A model generated the notes under the pieces. That model had not been told where the DNA came from. It saw only the letters and a program-made list of their open reading frames with translations, and ran no database searches. From contig NZ_QEIO01000049.1 in the NCBI RefSeq assembly GCF_003336425.1, positions 1-35,309 of the forward strand: 35,309 nt of DNA, given 5' to 3'. This document shows, piece by piece, positions 1-7,801 of the stretch (position 1 is the first letter of the stretch; every line of letters starts with the position of its first letter). Both the position numbers and the translations under genes were made by a program. The stretch is from Marinitenerispora sediminis (GTDB lineage Bacteria; Actinomycetota; Actinomycetes; Streptosporangiales; Streptosporangiaceae).

Positions 1-74
1 GAGGAGGCCCGCTCGTGGCGCGGACGCGGATGCCGGCGGCCAGCCCGGCCGCCCCGGACCGCCTCCCAGGGCCG

Positions 75-1304
75 CTACCTGGGCTCCTGCCCAGCGGCGG
101 CTCCCGCGTGCGGCGTCCCGTGGCCGGTTTGGCCGGCCCCTGAGAACCGGCCGCCGACGCCGAACGCGAGCTCGGCGAAGCGTTCGCCGATGCGGCGGTG
201 GGCGGCGGCGTCGGGGTGCAGCTGGTCGGGCAGCGGCAGTTCCGCGAAGTCCGCCGCGCCGTAGAGGTCGCGTCCGTCGAGGTAGCCGAGGTGCGGGTCC
301 TCGGCCGCCCGCTGCGCCACGATGCGGGACAGCTCATCCCGGATGACGGTGAGCGTCAGCTTGCCGGCGGTCCGTTCGGCGGGATCGCCGGTGGCCCGGA
401 ACCGCAGTCGCCCGGCGCTGATCGCACTGAAGTCGAAGGCGCTCGGGCCGGGGGTGTCCTCGTGGATGGGGCACAGGAGGGGCGAGACGACCAGCAGCGG
501 TGCGGTGGGGTGGCCGTCGCGGATGGTGTCGAGGAAGCCCTGCACCGCCGGAGTGAAGGCGCGCAGCCGCATCAGGTCGCTGTTGACGAGGTTGATGCCG
601 ATCTTGACGCTGATGAGGTCGGCGGGGATGTCCCGCATGGCGCGGGCGGTGAACGGGTCGAGCAGGGCGCTGCCGCCCAGGCCCAGGTTGACCAGCTCGA
701 CGCCGCCGAGGGAGGCGGCGAGAGCGGGCCAGGTGGCGGTGGGGCTGGCGGCGTCGGAGCCGTGGCTGATGGAGCTGCCGTGGTGCAGCCACACCCTGCG
801 GCCCGCGTCCGGCGCGGGCTCCACGGGTGCGTCGGTGCGCAGGGCGACGAGTTCGGTGGTCTCGTTGTGCGGCAGCCAGATCTCAACGTCCTTGACGCGG
901 TTGGGCAGGCCCGCGAAGCGGAGGGTGCCGGCCGGGCCGGGCCGGTTCTCGGCGGTACCGGTGGCCATGTCGATGACCACGGTGTCGCCGCCGGCCACGC
1001 TGGCCTGGCCGGCGAGGCGCCCGTCGACGAGCAGGTCGTACACGCCGTCCGGGCGGGGCGGTGCGCCCAGGTAGGCGCGTTTGGTGGGCACGGTGTCCAG
1101 CTCGACGGCGGTGGCCCGGGTGCGCAGGGCCAGCCGGACCCCGGAGGGCTGGGACTCGGCCATGGCCAGCTGCGGGTCGGCGCACTGGGCGCGGGCGGGC
1201 AGCCGGTGCGGCAGCACACCGCGTTCGGTGCGCTCCAGGTCGACGGCGCCGCGCAGGAGATCGGCGGTGATGGGCGTGGTAGTCCAGTGGTGCCGGATGT
1301 GCAT
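75..1304 (-). CDS. SGNH/GDSL-family hydrolase (esterase-like)
   Basis: Predicted 409-residue serine esterase of the SGNH superfamily, probably cytoplasmic because no signal peptide is visible. An N-terminal beta-rich region (about 1-165) precedes the catalytic domain. Block I reads HHGSSISHGSD near 174-184, with Ser178 as the likely nucleophile (the usual GDS is GSS). Block II is GLGGS near 208-212, block III is GINLVN near 236-241, and block V is DQLHPD near 360-365, supplying Asp360 and His363. This two-domain layout is known from actinobacterial GDSL-like proteins; the substrate, probably an acylated sugar or small ester, is inferred only. The gene lies 90 bases after the tetR gene on the same strand, so the two probably form an operon controlled from the operator near 2000. 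The last 25 residues are Gly/Ala-rich and look non-catalytic. Confidence 0.85.
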   Translation of the reverse strand: MHIRHHWTTTPITADLLRGAVDLERTERGVLPHRLPARAQCADPQLAMAESQPSGVRLALRTRATAVELDTVPTKRAYLGAPPRPDGVYDLLVDGRLAGQASVAGGDTVVIDMATGTAENRPGPAGTLRFAGLPNRVKDVEIWLPHNETTELVALRTDAPVEPAPDAGRRVWLHHGSSISHGSDAASPTATWPALAASLGGVELVNLGLGGSALLDPFTARAMRDIPADLISVKIGINLVNSDLMRLRAFTPAVQGFLDTIRDGHPTAPLLVVSPLLCPIHEDTPGPSAFDFSAISAGRLRFRATGDPAERTAGKLTLTVIRDELSRIVAQRAAEDPHLGYLDGRDLYGAADFAELPLPDQLHPDAAAHRRIGERFAELAFGVGGRFSGAGQTGHGTPHAGAAAGQEPR

Positions 1305-1394
1305 CGTGTCAGCCTGCTGGTCGGGATTCGCGGACGTTCGTGGTTCGCAGGTCCGGTCGCGGGGGTCGGTGCCTGCGGTGCGGGCGGGCCGCGG

Positions 1395-1964
1395 TCAGGG
1401 TGCGGGCCAGTTCCGCAGCAGGGCGTCGAGGGCGTCCAGGGTCCGCGACCAGGTCTCCTGGGTGTCGGGGGCGCTGTGGCTGAACCCGCCCCCCAGCTCC
1501 AGGGTCACGTAGCCGTGGAAGACGCTGCCCAGCAGCCGGACCGCGTGGGTCTGGTCCGGTTCCGCGAGGTCGTAGCCCCGCAGGATGGCCCGCGTCATCC
1601 GGGCGTGCCGGACGCCGGCGCTGGCGGCCGCCGTCGCCGGATCGAGCCTGAGTTGGGCCGCGGCGTAGCGGCCGGGATGCTCGCGGGCGTAGTCGCGGTA
1701 GACGTTGGCGAGGGCGGTCAGGGCGTCCTTGCCGGCCCGGCCGGCCAGGGCGTCGGCGGCCCGGTCGGCGAGTTCTTCCAACGCGAGCAGGGCGATCCTG
1801 GTCTTGAGGTCCTGGGAGGACCTCACGTGCGAGTACAGGCTCGCCACCTTCACGTCGAACCGCCTGGCCAGCGCTGAGACGGTCACCTGGTCGAAGCCGA
1901 CCTCGTCGGCGAGGTCAGCCCCCGCCCGGACGAGGCGGTCCGCGGTCAGGCCTACCCGTGCCAT
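1395..1964 (-). CDS. TetR-family regulator with WHG-type C-terminal domain
   Basis: One-component repressor of 189 residues. The N-terminal three-helix DNA-binding domain occupies about 1-50 (TVSALARRFDVKVASLYSHV is the helix-turn-helix). The rest resembles the WHG/TetR_C_33 ligand domain, with the typical HARMTRAILRGYDL and LLGSVFHGYVTLELGGGF segments. I chose ATG 1964 over the upstream GTG at 1985 because GGAGGG lies at normal distance before the ATG and would sit inside the coding region if the GTG were used. The promoter and an 8-bp inverted repeat lie directly upstream (1991-2020). The SGNH hydrolase gene follows on the same strand and is the obvious target. The ligand is unknown. Confidence 0.9.
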   Translation of the reverse strand: MARVGLTADRLVRAGADLADEVGFDQVTVSALARRFDVKVASLYSHVRSSQDLKTRIALLALEELADRAADALAGRAGKDALTALANVYRDYAREHPGRYAAAQLRLDPATAAASAGVRHARMTRAILRGYDLAEPDQTHAVRLLGSVFHGYVTLELGGGFSHSAPDTQETWSRTLDALDALLRNWPAP

Positions 1965-1990
1965 AACCTTCCCTCCGATCGTCACAGCCG

Positions 1991-2020
1991 ATTATGTAGT
2001 TGCCTAATGTGTTTAGGCAA
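1991..2020 (-). promoter_or_regulatory. Promoter with overlapping TetR operator
   Basis: On the minus strand TTGCCT (2015-2020) and CATAAT (1991-1996) are separated by 18 bp, a usable -35/-10 pair for the tetR-SGNH operon. A perfect inverted repeat, TTGCCTAA (2000-2007) and TTAGGCAA (2013-2020) around five bases, occupies the -35 and spacer. Binding there would block polymerase, so autorepression is the simplest reading. Confidence 0.7.
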
Positions 2021-2250
2021 ATTGGTCAGCTGTGGAAGGCATCGGGTGTGCGGGGGCGAGGTACCGGAATCACCGGCGGGACCGTCCCTGGACGGCCCGT
2101 CGGAGCACGCGCCTCCGTGGCACCGCCGGCCGCCCAGCTCGGCGTCGGGGATCAGCGGAACCGCGGCGGCACCTCCTTCCCGGGCCGCCGCTAGAGCGGT
2201 GGACAGTCTCACGTTCGGACAGCTCCGGGCACTCGGCCCTCCGTGTGCCC

Positions 2251-2940
2251 TCAGCCGGTGTGGAGGACCCGGAAACGGCCGGGTTCCGCCGGGTCCCGAG
2301 CAACGACGTGGAGGGGTGGCCGCGCCCACTGCCAAACGCTGATGCCCGGCATGCGGGAGAACCGGATCTCCCCGCGGGTGCCTTCGACCGCGACACGCGC
2401 CCAGGATCCGGCGGTGCGCGCCCGGTCCGCGCCGTGGGAACGCAGCACGTCGGCGAGCACGGTGACCGTGTCATAGTCGTCGAACGCGACGAAGGACGGC
2501 GCTTCGGCCAGCCGCTCGCGCAGGGCCCCCTCCACTCGTGCGCCGAGCGGGCTGAGGCGCTCGGGCAGGTAGCGCAGGAACGGGATCGCGGCGCTGTCGC
2601 CGCCCAGCAGCGCCGCCCATTCGGCGCACTCCGGTTGGCCCGGCCGGAGCGCCGATCAGGATGTCGTCGAGGCGCTGGTCGCGGCGGATGGACGTGACGA
2701 TCGGCACGGCCGGCTCCGGGTGGCCGACCAGGAGGAGGAGTGCTGTCGCGCGGCTGTCGACCACTTCGTCGCACACGGTCGCGGGGGCGAGCGCGCCCAT
2801 GTCGAGTTCGATGAGGGTGCCGCCCCGTGCGGCGAGGTGGTCCCGCAGGATGCGGGTCCCAGCCGCCCAGTAGGCACTCGGCTGGGCGGCTACGGCGATT
2901 CGGCGGTGGCCCGCGCTGAGGAGGCCCGAGCGTTCACCTC
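2251..2940 (-). pseudogene. Broken ABC-type substrate-binding protein (C-terminal half)
   Basis: The minus strand encodes the second half of a periplasmic ligand-binding protein of the branched-chain-amino-acid type (Peripla_BP_6-like), about 230 residues. It starts around GHRRIAVAAQPSAYWAAG, runs through a LLLLVGHPEP strand and VTSIRRDQRLDDILIGAPAG, and ends with MPGISVWQWARPPLHVV. The reading frame breaks near 2640: after IGAPAG one extra C in a GGGCC run throws it out, and removing that base restores QPECAEWAALLGGDSAAIPF, continuous with the downstream frame. The N-terminal lobe, any signal peptide and any permease or ATPase partner are missing. It is therefore 5'-truncated as well as shifted. 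It lies downstream of the GntR-TetR hybrid gene. A sequencing error could explain the shift but not the missing first half. Confidence 0.65.
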
Positions 2941-2992
2941 GTCTCGCGTGGCCGGCGCGGGCCCCGGCCCGGTCGGTCACACCGGGGCCTCC

Positions 2993-3958
2993 CTACGCCG
3001 ACAGTCCGCGCCCGTCCGCCACGAGGGCGGTGAAACCGTCGAGGTGGCGCGCGAGGCCGTACTCGAAGAGTCCGTCCAGGTCCGACACAGCGTCCGCCGG
3101 AACCGCTGCCAGCAGCGGGAACCGTCCGCCGGCGAGCAGCTCGTCGGTCCGCTTCCGCTGCGCCTGCCGCCACCGGTCGAGTGTCACACCGGTCTCCTGC
3201 TCGGCTTCGGCCTCGTCCGCCATGGACAGCGCGACGGTGAGGACCAGGCCGTGCAGCGTGAGCGCCTCCCGGATCCGTGTCTCCATGGGCAGCCCGAGCC
3301 CGTCGAGCGCACGCAGGGTCCACTCGGTGTGGGCCGTCAGGTTGGGCACGAGCAGCGGGCGGGTGAACGGGACGGCCCCGGGCAGCCAGAGGTGGCGCCG
3401 GCACAGCTGCCACTGCTCGCGGGAGATCAGTTCGAGCTTGGCCCGCCACCCCTCGGGACCCGGGACGGGGAGCCGGAGTTCGCCGAAGGCCTCGTCGACC
3501 ATGTGCGCCACCAGCTCGTCCTTGTTGGCCACGTGCCGGTACAGCGACATCGGGCCGACACCGAACTCGGCCGCGAGCCGCCGCATGGACACGGCGTCGA
3601 GCCCCTCGACGTCGGCGATCGCGATGGCGGTGCGCAGCACCCGCGTACGGGTCAGGGCCCGCCCGGCGGCCCGGGGCTGCCGCGGCCGCGGCGGCACGCC
3701 CGGGCCGCCCGGCCGCTTCGGCACGGCGCGGGCGCTGACCACCGTGCCGGAACCGACTTTCGGTTCGACCAGTCCCTCGTCGCGCAGGGTCGCCATCACC
3801 CGGGTCGCGGTCGCGACCGCGACTCCCCATCGCTGGGCGATCTGCCGGATGGACGGCATCCGGTCCCCGGGCCGCAGGTCGCCGGCCGCGATCCGGGCGC
3901 GGATCTCCGCGACGATCTGCCGGTAGGGCGGTTCCGGCCGGTGCGGTGACGACGACAT
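2993..3958 (-). CDS. GntR-TetR hybrid transcriptional regulator
   Basis: A 321-residue regulator carrying two DNA-binding modules. Residues about 10-75 are a GntR winged helix (YRQIVAEIRARIAAGDLRPG, then PSIRQIAQRWGV and a GSGTVV wing). After a Pro/Arg-rich linker (about 78-100), residues about 103-150 are a TetR helix-turn-helix (VSMRRLAAEFGVGPMSLYRHV), followed by a TetR_C_1-like ligand domain to the end. This fusion is known in actinomycetes, usually next to exporters or modifying enzymes. ATG 3958 has GGAGG just upstream. The neighbour on the other side is a divergent GNAT acetyltransferase, a plausible target; the downstream gene is a pseudogene. Which of the two binding modules sets specificity cannot be told from sequence. 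Confidence 0.9.
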   Translation of the reverse strand: MSSSPHRPEPPYRQIVAEIRARIAAGDLRPGDRMPSIRQIAQRWGVAVATATRVMATLRDEGLVEPKVGSGTVVSARAVPKRPGGPGVPPRPRQPRAAGRALTRTRVLRTAIAIADVEGLDAVSMRRLAAEFGVGPMSLYRHVANKDELVAHMVDEAFGELRLPVPGPEGWRAKLELISREQWQLCRRHLWLPGAVPFTRPLLVPNLTAHTEWTLRALDGLGLPMETRIREALTLHGLVLTVALSMADEAEAEQETGVTLDRWRQAQRKRTDELLAGGRFPLLAAVPADAVSDLDGLFEYGLARHLDGFTALVADGRGLSA

Positions 3959-3984
3959 GGGGCCTCCGGTCCGTCGGTGCGGTC

Positions 3985-4014
3985 GTTCCTAGTCGGACAG
4001 TGTACTAGTCCAAT
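3985..4014 (-). promoter_or_regulatory. Putative promoter/operator of the GntR-TetR hybrid gene
   Basis: On the minus strand TTGGAC (4009-4014) is a good -35 element, followed after 16 bases by TAGGAA. GGAC (3995-3998) and GTCC (4008-4011) form a short dyad around nine bases and enclose ACTAGT (4004-4009), a perfect hexamer palindrome. Sites containing ACTAGTAC-like cores are common for this regulator type. The dyad is short, so this is a candidate only. Confidence 0.4.
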
Positions 4015-4083
4015 CACCCCTCCCCAGTGCACTTCCTTCGCACAAACACCATTGTGGAGGGCAGATCTCGCTACCGTGGACGC

Positions 4084-4695
4084 ATGACATCAAATACACC
4101 GTACGCATCCGTATGGCGGGCGGATGCCGCGGAGCGGCAGGTGGTGGTGGACGTCTTCACCGAGGCGTTCATGGACGACCCTGTCGCCCGCTGGCTGTTC
4201 CCCGAGGCCAGCGAACGAGCCCGGCTCCAGCAGCGCTTCTACCGGGCCCAGCTCGCCCACCCCGCCGCCGAGGCCGACCTGGCCGGCCATCGCGAGGGCG
4301 CCGCGCTGTGGCTGCGACTGGCCGCGGGCCAGTCCCCCCACGGGCAGCACCCAGAGGCGCCCGCGGCGGGCCCGCCCCCCGACTTCGGCGCGGGCGGTGC
4401 GCGGTTGCACGCCCTGGGGCAGGCGCTGGCCCGCCGCCACCTCGGCCGCGAACCGCACCTCTACCTCGCCTGCATGGGGGTGGCCGCCGGGCGGCAGGGC
4501 GGCGGACTCGGCTCCGCGATGCTGCGGCACCGACTGCGACGGGCGGACGCCGACGGGCTCGCCGCGTACCTGGAGGCGAGTTCGCCCCGGAGCCGCGCCC
4601 TCTACCAGCGGCACGGATTCGAGGACCTCGGCGCCCCGGTCCGCGTGGCGGACGGCCCGCCGCTGTGGCCGATGTGGCGCCCAGCGTGCCGTTGA
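4084..4695 (+). CDS. GNAT-family N-acetyltransferase
   Basis: A 203-residue acetyl-CoA-dependent acetyltransferase. The core motif A is at about 126-148: LYLACMGVAAGRQGGGLGSAML, with the pyrophosphate-binding R-Q-G-G-G-L-G signature. Motif B follows as AAYLEASSPRSRALYQRHGFE (about 160-180). The middle (about 80-105) is an Ala/Pro/Gly-rich insertion. The acceptor cannot be deduced; members of this subgroup include small-molecule and peptide acetylases. I chose ATG 4084 over the GTG at 4027 because the extra residues are not family-like and TACCGT ends six bases before the ATG, the spacing of a leaderless mRNA. It is transcribed divergently from the GntR-TetR regulator and is followed after 74 bases by an alpha/beta hydrolase. 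Confidence 0.85.
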   Translation: MTSNTPYASVWRADAAERQVVVDVFTEAFMDDPVARWLFPEASERARLQQRFYRAQLAHPAAEADLAGHREGAALWLRLAAGQSPHGQHPEAPAAGPPPDFGAGGARLHALGQALARRHLGREPHLYLACMGVAAGRQGGGLGSAMLRHRLRRADADGLAAYLEASSPRSRALYQRHGFEDLGAPVRVADGPPLWPMWRPACR

Positions 4696-4769
4696 CCCCC
4701 GAGGAGTATCCCCGCGCCCCTCGGCGGCCGCACCACCCGACAGCGAACGGAAGAAGGAAGAGCACAGCG

Positions 4770-5675
4770 ATGACAGCGGACCACGGCACCACCACCACCG
4801 CCGCCGGCGCCTCCGAGGGCGATCGGCGGCCGCCGACCCTGGTGTTCGTGCACGGCACGAACTCCTCCTCGTCCTCGTGGACGGGGCTGACCAGCGCACT
4901 CGCCCTGCGCGGGCACCGGTGTGCGGCCGTCGACCTGCCGGGGCACGGCCACGAGGGGTTCTTCCCGCGCGCCTACCAGGCCCCGCAGGACGCCGCGGCG
5001 CTGGCCACCGAGCCGTCGCCGCTGGCCGGACTCACCCTCGACGACTACGCCGAGCGCGTCGTGGACGTGGTACGCCGCGCCCGCCGCCACGGGCCGGTGA
5101 TCCTCGTCGGCGCCAGCCAGGGCGGGGTCACCGTGAGCAGGGTCGGCAACGCCGTGCCCGAGCTCCTCGAGCGGGTGGTCTACGTGGCGGCGTACTGCTG
5201 CGTGGACCTGCCGAACATGGCCGCCTACCTCGCCACTCCGGAGAACGGCGACAGCCTGCTCGGCGGGGTGCTCCGGGCGCAGGCCGGCGACCCGGCGGTC
5301 CTGGGGGTGGCGCGGATCAACTGGCGCACGGCCGACCCGGCGGCGCTCCGCGGAATCCGGGAGTGCCTCGCCGGCGACTTCGACGACGAGGGGGTGCGCC
5401 GGATGCTCAACATGCTCGAACCGGACGAGCCCGTCGGCATTCCGCTCGCCGAGGCGCGGGGCGAAGCGCGGACCTGGGGCCGCATCCCCCGGACCTACGT
5501 GCGCTTCACCCAGGACCGGCTGATCCCGCCGGCCCTGCAGGACCGGTTCATCCGCGAGGCCGACCGCCTCACCCCGGGCAATCCGACCGACGTGCGCAGT
5601 GTCGCCGCTCCCCACGTGGGCCCGTTCGGCCGACCCGAACTGGTGGAGATCTTCGACGAGCTCGCCGGCCGCTGA
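4770..5675 (+). CDS. Alpha/beta-fold hydrolase
   Basis: A 301-residue alpha/beta hydrolase. The oxyanion strand is VFVHGTNSSSSSW (about 25-37). The nucleophile elbow is GASQG with Ser116. The catalytic His is in AAPHVGPF near the C terminus, and the acid is probably the Asp in RFTQDRLIPPALQDRF. Close relatives with the VDLPGHGHE and WGRIPRTYVR segments belong to the EstC-like/salicylate-esterase-like group, so ester hydrolysis is likely; the substrate is unknown. ATG 4770 is preceded by GAAGGAAG at good distance. It follows the acetyltransferase on the same strand, so a two-gene unit is possible. A strong stem-loop lies 58 bases after the stop. Confidence 0.85.
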   Translation: MTADHGTTTTAAGASEGDRRPPTLVFVHGTNSSSSSWTGLTSALALRGHRCAAVDLPGHGHEGFFPRAYQAPQDAAALATEPSPLAGLTLDDYAERVVDVVRRARRHGPVILVGASQGGVTVSRVGNAVPELLERVVYVAAYCCVDLPNMAAYLATPENGDSLLGGVLRAQAGDPAVLGVARINWRTADPAALRGIRECLAGDFDDEGVRRMLNMLEPDEPVGIPLAEARGEARTWGRIPRTYVRFTQDRLIPPALQDRFIREADRLTPGNPTDVRSVAAPHVGPFGRPELVEIFDELAGR

Positions 5676-5733
5676 CCCCGGTGCCGCCGGAACGCTCGGC
5701 CGCCCGCCCCTCGCCGCAGGCGGGCAGCGCGGG

Positions 5734-5762
5734 GGCGGCGCAGGTGCGAACCCTGCGCCGCC
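5734..5762 (+). terminator. GC-rich stem-loop after the alpha/beta hydrolase
   Basis: GGCGGCGCAGG (5734-5744) pairs perfectly with CCTGCGCCGCC (5752-5762) around a seven-base loop. It has no T-run, as is usual for actinomycete terminators. Its position 58 bases after a stop codon supports the call. Confidence 0.6.
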
Positions 5763-6040
5763 GCACCGTGCAAGCCGAAGGCCATGTGGCCGCGGGGGTG
5801 CGGCCGATGCCGCCGCAGCTCTCCCGGAGCCACGCGAGCAGCGAAGTCGGCGGGTCCCGCTGGGCACGCTGACCAGGGTCGTGTCAGGAGACCTTTCCCT
5901 GTACGGATGCCGTCAATGGATCTTCGAAAAGATCCGTCGGGACCGCCGACCACGAGTTCGACGCCGGCGGCGGGGTTTGCGCATGCCGTAGCGGCATGTG
6001 GTGCAGTGAACGGTGAGCACGACGCTGAGAGGTTTCCTTC
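5763..6040 (+). promoter_or_regulatory. Leader region of the MerR gene with two dyads
   Basis: No gene is seen here. Two dyads stand out. GGATCTT (5918-5924) and AAGATCC (5929-5935) flank CGAA, nested between ACGGAT (5903-5908) and ATCCGT (5932-5937). CATGCCG (5982-5988) and CGGCATG (5992-5998) flank TAG. The second is 43 bases before the MerR start and is a reasonable autoregulatory site. I could not find a convincing 19-bp-spacer promoter here. Confidence 0.4.
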
Positions 6041-6937
6041 ATGCACCTGCCTGCGATTCCCCGCTGGGTCAACATCGGCGACGCGGCCGCATTCACCGGG
6101 ACCACCCCCCGAGCCATCCGGCACTACCACGACATCGGACTGCTCGCCGAACCGCAGCGGGGCGCCGACAACCGCCGCCGCTACGGCTACGACGACATGA
6201 TCCGCCTGCTGTGGATCCGCACAATGGCGGACGCCGGTGTTCCCTTGGACGACATCCGTACCGCCCTGGCGGGTGCCAGCGACATCGAGCAGTCGCTCGC
6301 CCGGCTGGAGGAGTCCCTCACCGCCAAGGCAGCCGCAATCGAACGGCAGCGGACCGCCGTGCGCCGCCTGCGCGAGTCCGGCACCCCCCTCGGCCTGCTC
6401 TCCCCGTTGGTCGCCGGTCGACTGCGCCAGGTACCGCCCGGGGCCCTGCGCCCTTCTGATCTCGATGCCCTCCTGGTCACCGAGCGCGTCTTCGGCCCCC
6501 TCGGCGCTGCCGTCCAGGCCGACCGGTTCATCGTCCTGGCCACCCGGCCCGACCTGCGGGCCGAGGACGACCGCCTGGCGGAGGCCGAGGCGGCCCTGGA
6601 CGACAGCGTCTCCCCCGACGACCCCCGCGTGGAATCCCTCGCCCGCCAGCGGTGCGCACACGAGACCGCGTTGCTCTCCGCCATCGAGGACGCCGAACGA
6701 GAAGAAGCACACGACGACCTCTTCGAGCGGTACGACGAGAGTGCGGACGGGGGCGGGACGACGACGCCCGTGTGGGAGGTCATCGGCAAGATGCCGTACG
6801 ACTTCTCCGCGGCCCGCATCCGCTACGAAGAACGCGCCCTCGAACTGCTCCACGCCCAGCAGCACGGCGACACGCCCACGGACTCAGGGACTCGTTCTCC
6901 CGAAGCTACGGTGAGCCGCACAGTGACCGGTAGGTGA
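6041..6937 (+). CDS. MerR-family transcriptional regulator
   Basis: A 298-residue MerR protein. The winged helix-turn-helix is at about 9-75 (VNIGDAAAFTGTTPRAIRHYHDIGLLAEP, then NRRRYGYDDMIRLLWIRTM). A long dimerisation helix follows at about 90-125 (SLARLEESLTAKAAAIERQ). The C-terminal domain (about 130-280) is acidic and has no cysteine pattern for metal binding, so a drug-type or orphan effector is more likely than a metal. ATG 6041 has AGAGG at good distance. The last residues (SPEATVSRTVTGR) are encoded by a stretch that is nearly repeated at 13411-13446, inside a transposase remnant. No gene directly downstream is an obvious target. Confidence 0.85.
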   Translation: MHLPAIPRWVNIGDAAAFTGTTPRAIRHYHDIGLLAEPQRGADNRRRYGYDDMIRLLWIRTMADAGVPLDDIRTALAGASDIEQSLARLEESLTAKAAAIERQRTAVRRLRESGTPLGLLSPLVAGRLRQVPPGALRPSDLDALLVTERVFGPLGAAVQADRFIVLATRPDLRAEDDRLAEAEAALDDSVSPDDPRVESLARQRCAHETALLSAIEDAEREEAHDDLFERYDESADGGGTTTPVWEVIGKMPYDFSAARIRYEERALELLHAQQHGDTPTDSGTRSPEATVSRTVTGR

Positions 6938-6958
6938 CGTGGACGGCCGCGGGGATCC

Positions 6959-6997
6959 GGGGTACTCCTGGAGACCACCATTCCCGGGAGTTACCCC
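6959..6997 (+). terminator. Imperfect stem-loop after the MerR gene
   Basis: GGGGTACTCC (6959-6968) pairs with GGAGTTACCCC (6987-6997), with one bulged T. It sits 21 bases after the stop codon, a typical terminator position. Confidence 0.45.
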
Positions 6998-7347
6998 GCC
7001 TCGACCAGGTGCCGCTCACGGCCAAGTCGCGACGGGACTCCCTCAGAGACGGATTCACCGGACGAGAGCGGCCACCGGGCCCCCTGATGAGGCGGGGCGT
7101 CAACGGATGTGACCGTTGCCGGGACTCACCGTCCCGTTCCTCCGCGGACCCCGGCACCCGCATGTCCCCGGGTCCCCCGGGGATGTGCGCCGTTCCGCAG
7201 CCCCGGTCCCCCCTTCGGGCCCCCTGAGTCGGCTCCGGACCGCCATGCCGGCCGTCGCGGCGCGACCCGGCCGCGGCGAACAAATCCGCCGGTCAGCGCA
7301 CATACGCGGACTTGAGCACTCTGGTGCGGCATGGCACTATCAGGCAC
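6998..7347 (+). other. Intergenic stretch before the AraC gene
   Basis: I see no gene with coding signatures in these 350 bases. The only useful signal is CACTAT (7335-7340), seven bases before the GTG at 7348, which may be a weak -10 element. Confidence 0.4.
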
Positions 7348-7791
7348 GTGACCAGCAGATCCGCCGAATGGCAGCACCTGAGCGACCTGGCGCGGCTGCG
7401 CCGTGTCCGCGATCGGATCGACCGGGAGTACGCGCAGCCGCTGGACGTCGAGGCGCTCGCCCGCGGTGTGAACATGTCCGCCGGGCATCTCAGCCGCCAG
7501 TTCCGGCTCGCCTACGGCGAGCCGCCGTACGCCTACCTGATGACGCGGCGCATCGAACGCGCGATGGCCCTGCTGCGCCGGGGCGACCTCAGCGTCACCG
7601 AGGTCTGCTTCGCGGTCGGCTGCTCGTCGCTGGGCACCTTCAGCAGCCGCTTCACGGAACTCGTCGGCGTCCCGCCCAGCGTCTACCGGCGCGAGGCGGC
7701 GCACAAGGCCGCGGGCATGCCCTCGTGCGTCGAGAAGCAGGTCACCAGACCGATCAGGAATCGAGAAGCGCCGTCATCGGGCCGCGGCTAG
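7348..7791 (+). CDS. AraC-family regulator (short, HTH only)
   Basis: A 147-residue regulator that is almost only an AraC/XylS double helix-turn-helix (about 20-115). The first recognition region is VEALARGVNMSAGHLSRQF; the second is VTEVCFAVGCSSLGTFSSRF, followed by the conserved VGVPPSVYRR. There is no ligand domain, so it may respond to level or to a partner. GTG 7348 is preferred: the N terminus VTSRSAEWQHLSDLARLRRVRD is family-like and the upstream in-frame residues are not. The VOC gene starts ten bases after the stop; this AraC/VOC pairing is recurrent in streptomycetes. The promoter of the VOC gene overlaps this gene's 3' end, so the tail KQVTRPIRNREA may be conserved for its DNA as well. 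Confidence 0.88.
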   Translation: MTSRSAEWQHLSDLARLRRVRDRIDREYAQPLDVEALARGVNMSAGHLSRQFRLAYGEPPYAYLMTRRIERAMALLRRGDLSVTEVCFAVGCSSLGTFSSRFTELVGVPPSVYRREAAHKAAGMPSCVEKQVTRPIRNREAPSSGRG

Positions 7792-7794
7792 CGT
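7789..7794 (+). promoter_or_regulatory. -10 element for a leaderless VOC transcript
   Basis: TAGCGT overlaps the AraC stop codon and ends seven bases before the VOC ATG (7802). No Shine-Dalgarno sequence is present, so transcription starting at or next to the ATG is likely. Confidence 0.5.
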
Positions 7795-7801
7795 ATCTGC
7801 C

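Noticed and set aside
198-1877. Long plus-strand open frame of about 559 codons
   Set aside because: It lies opposite the SGNH hydrolase and TetR genes and has the Gly/Val/Asp/Gln-rich composition of antisense GC-rich coding DNA. No domain is recognisable.
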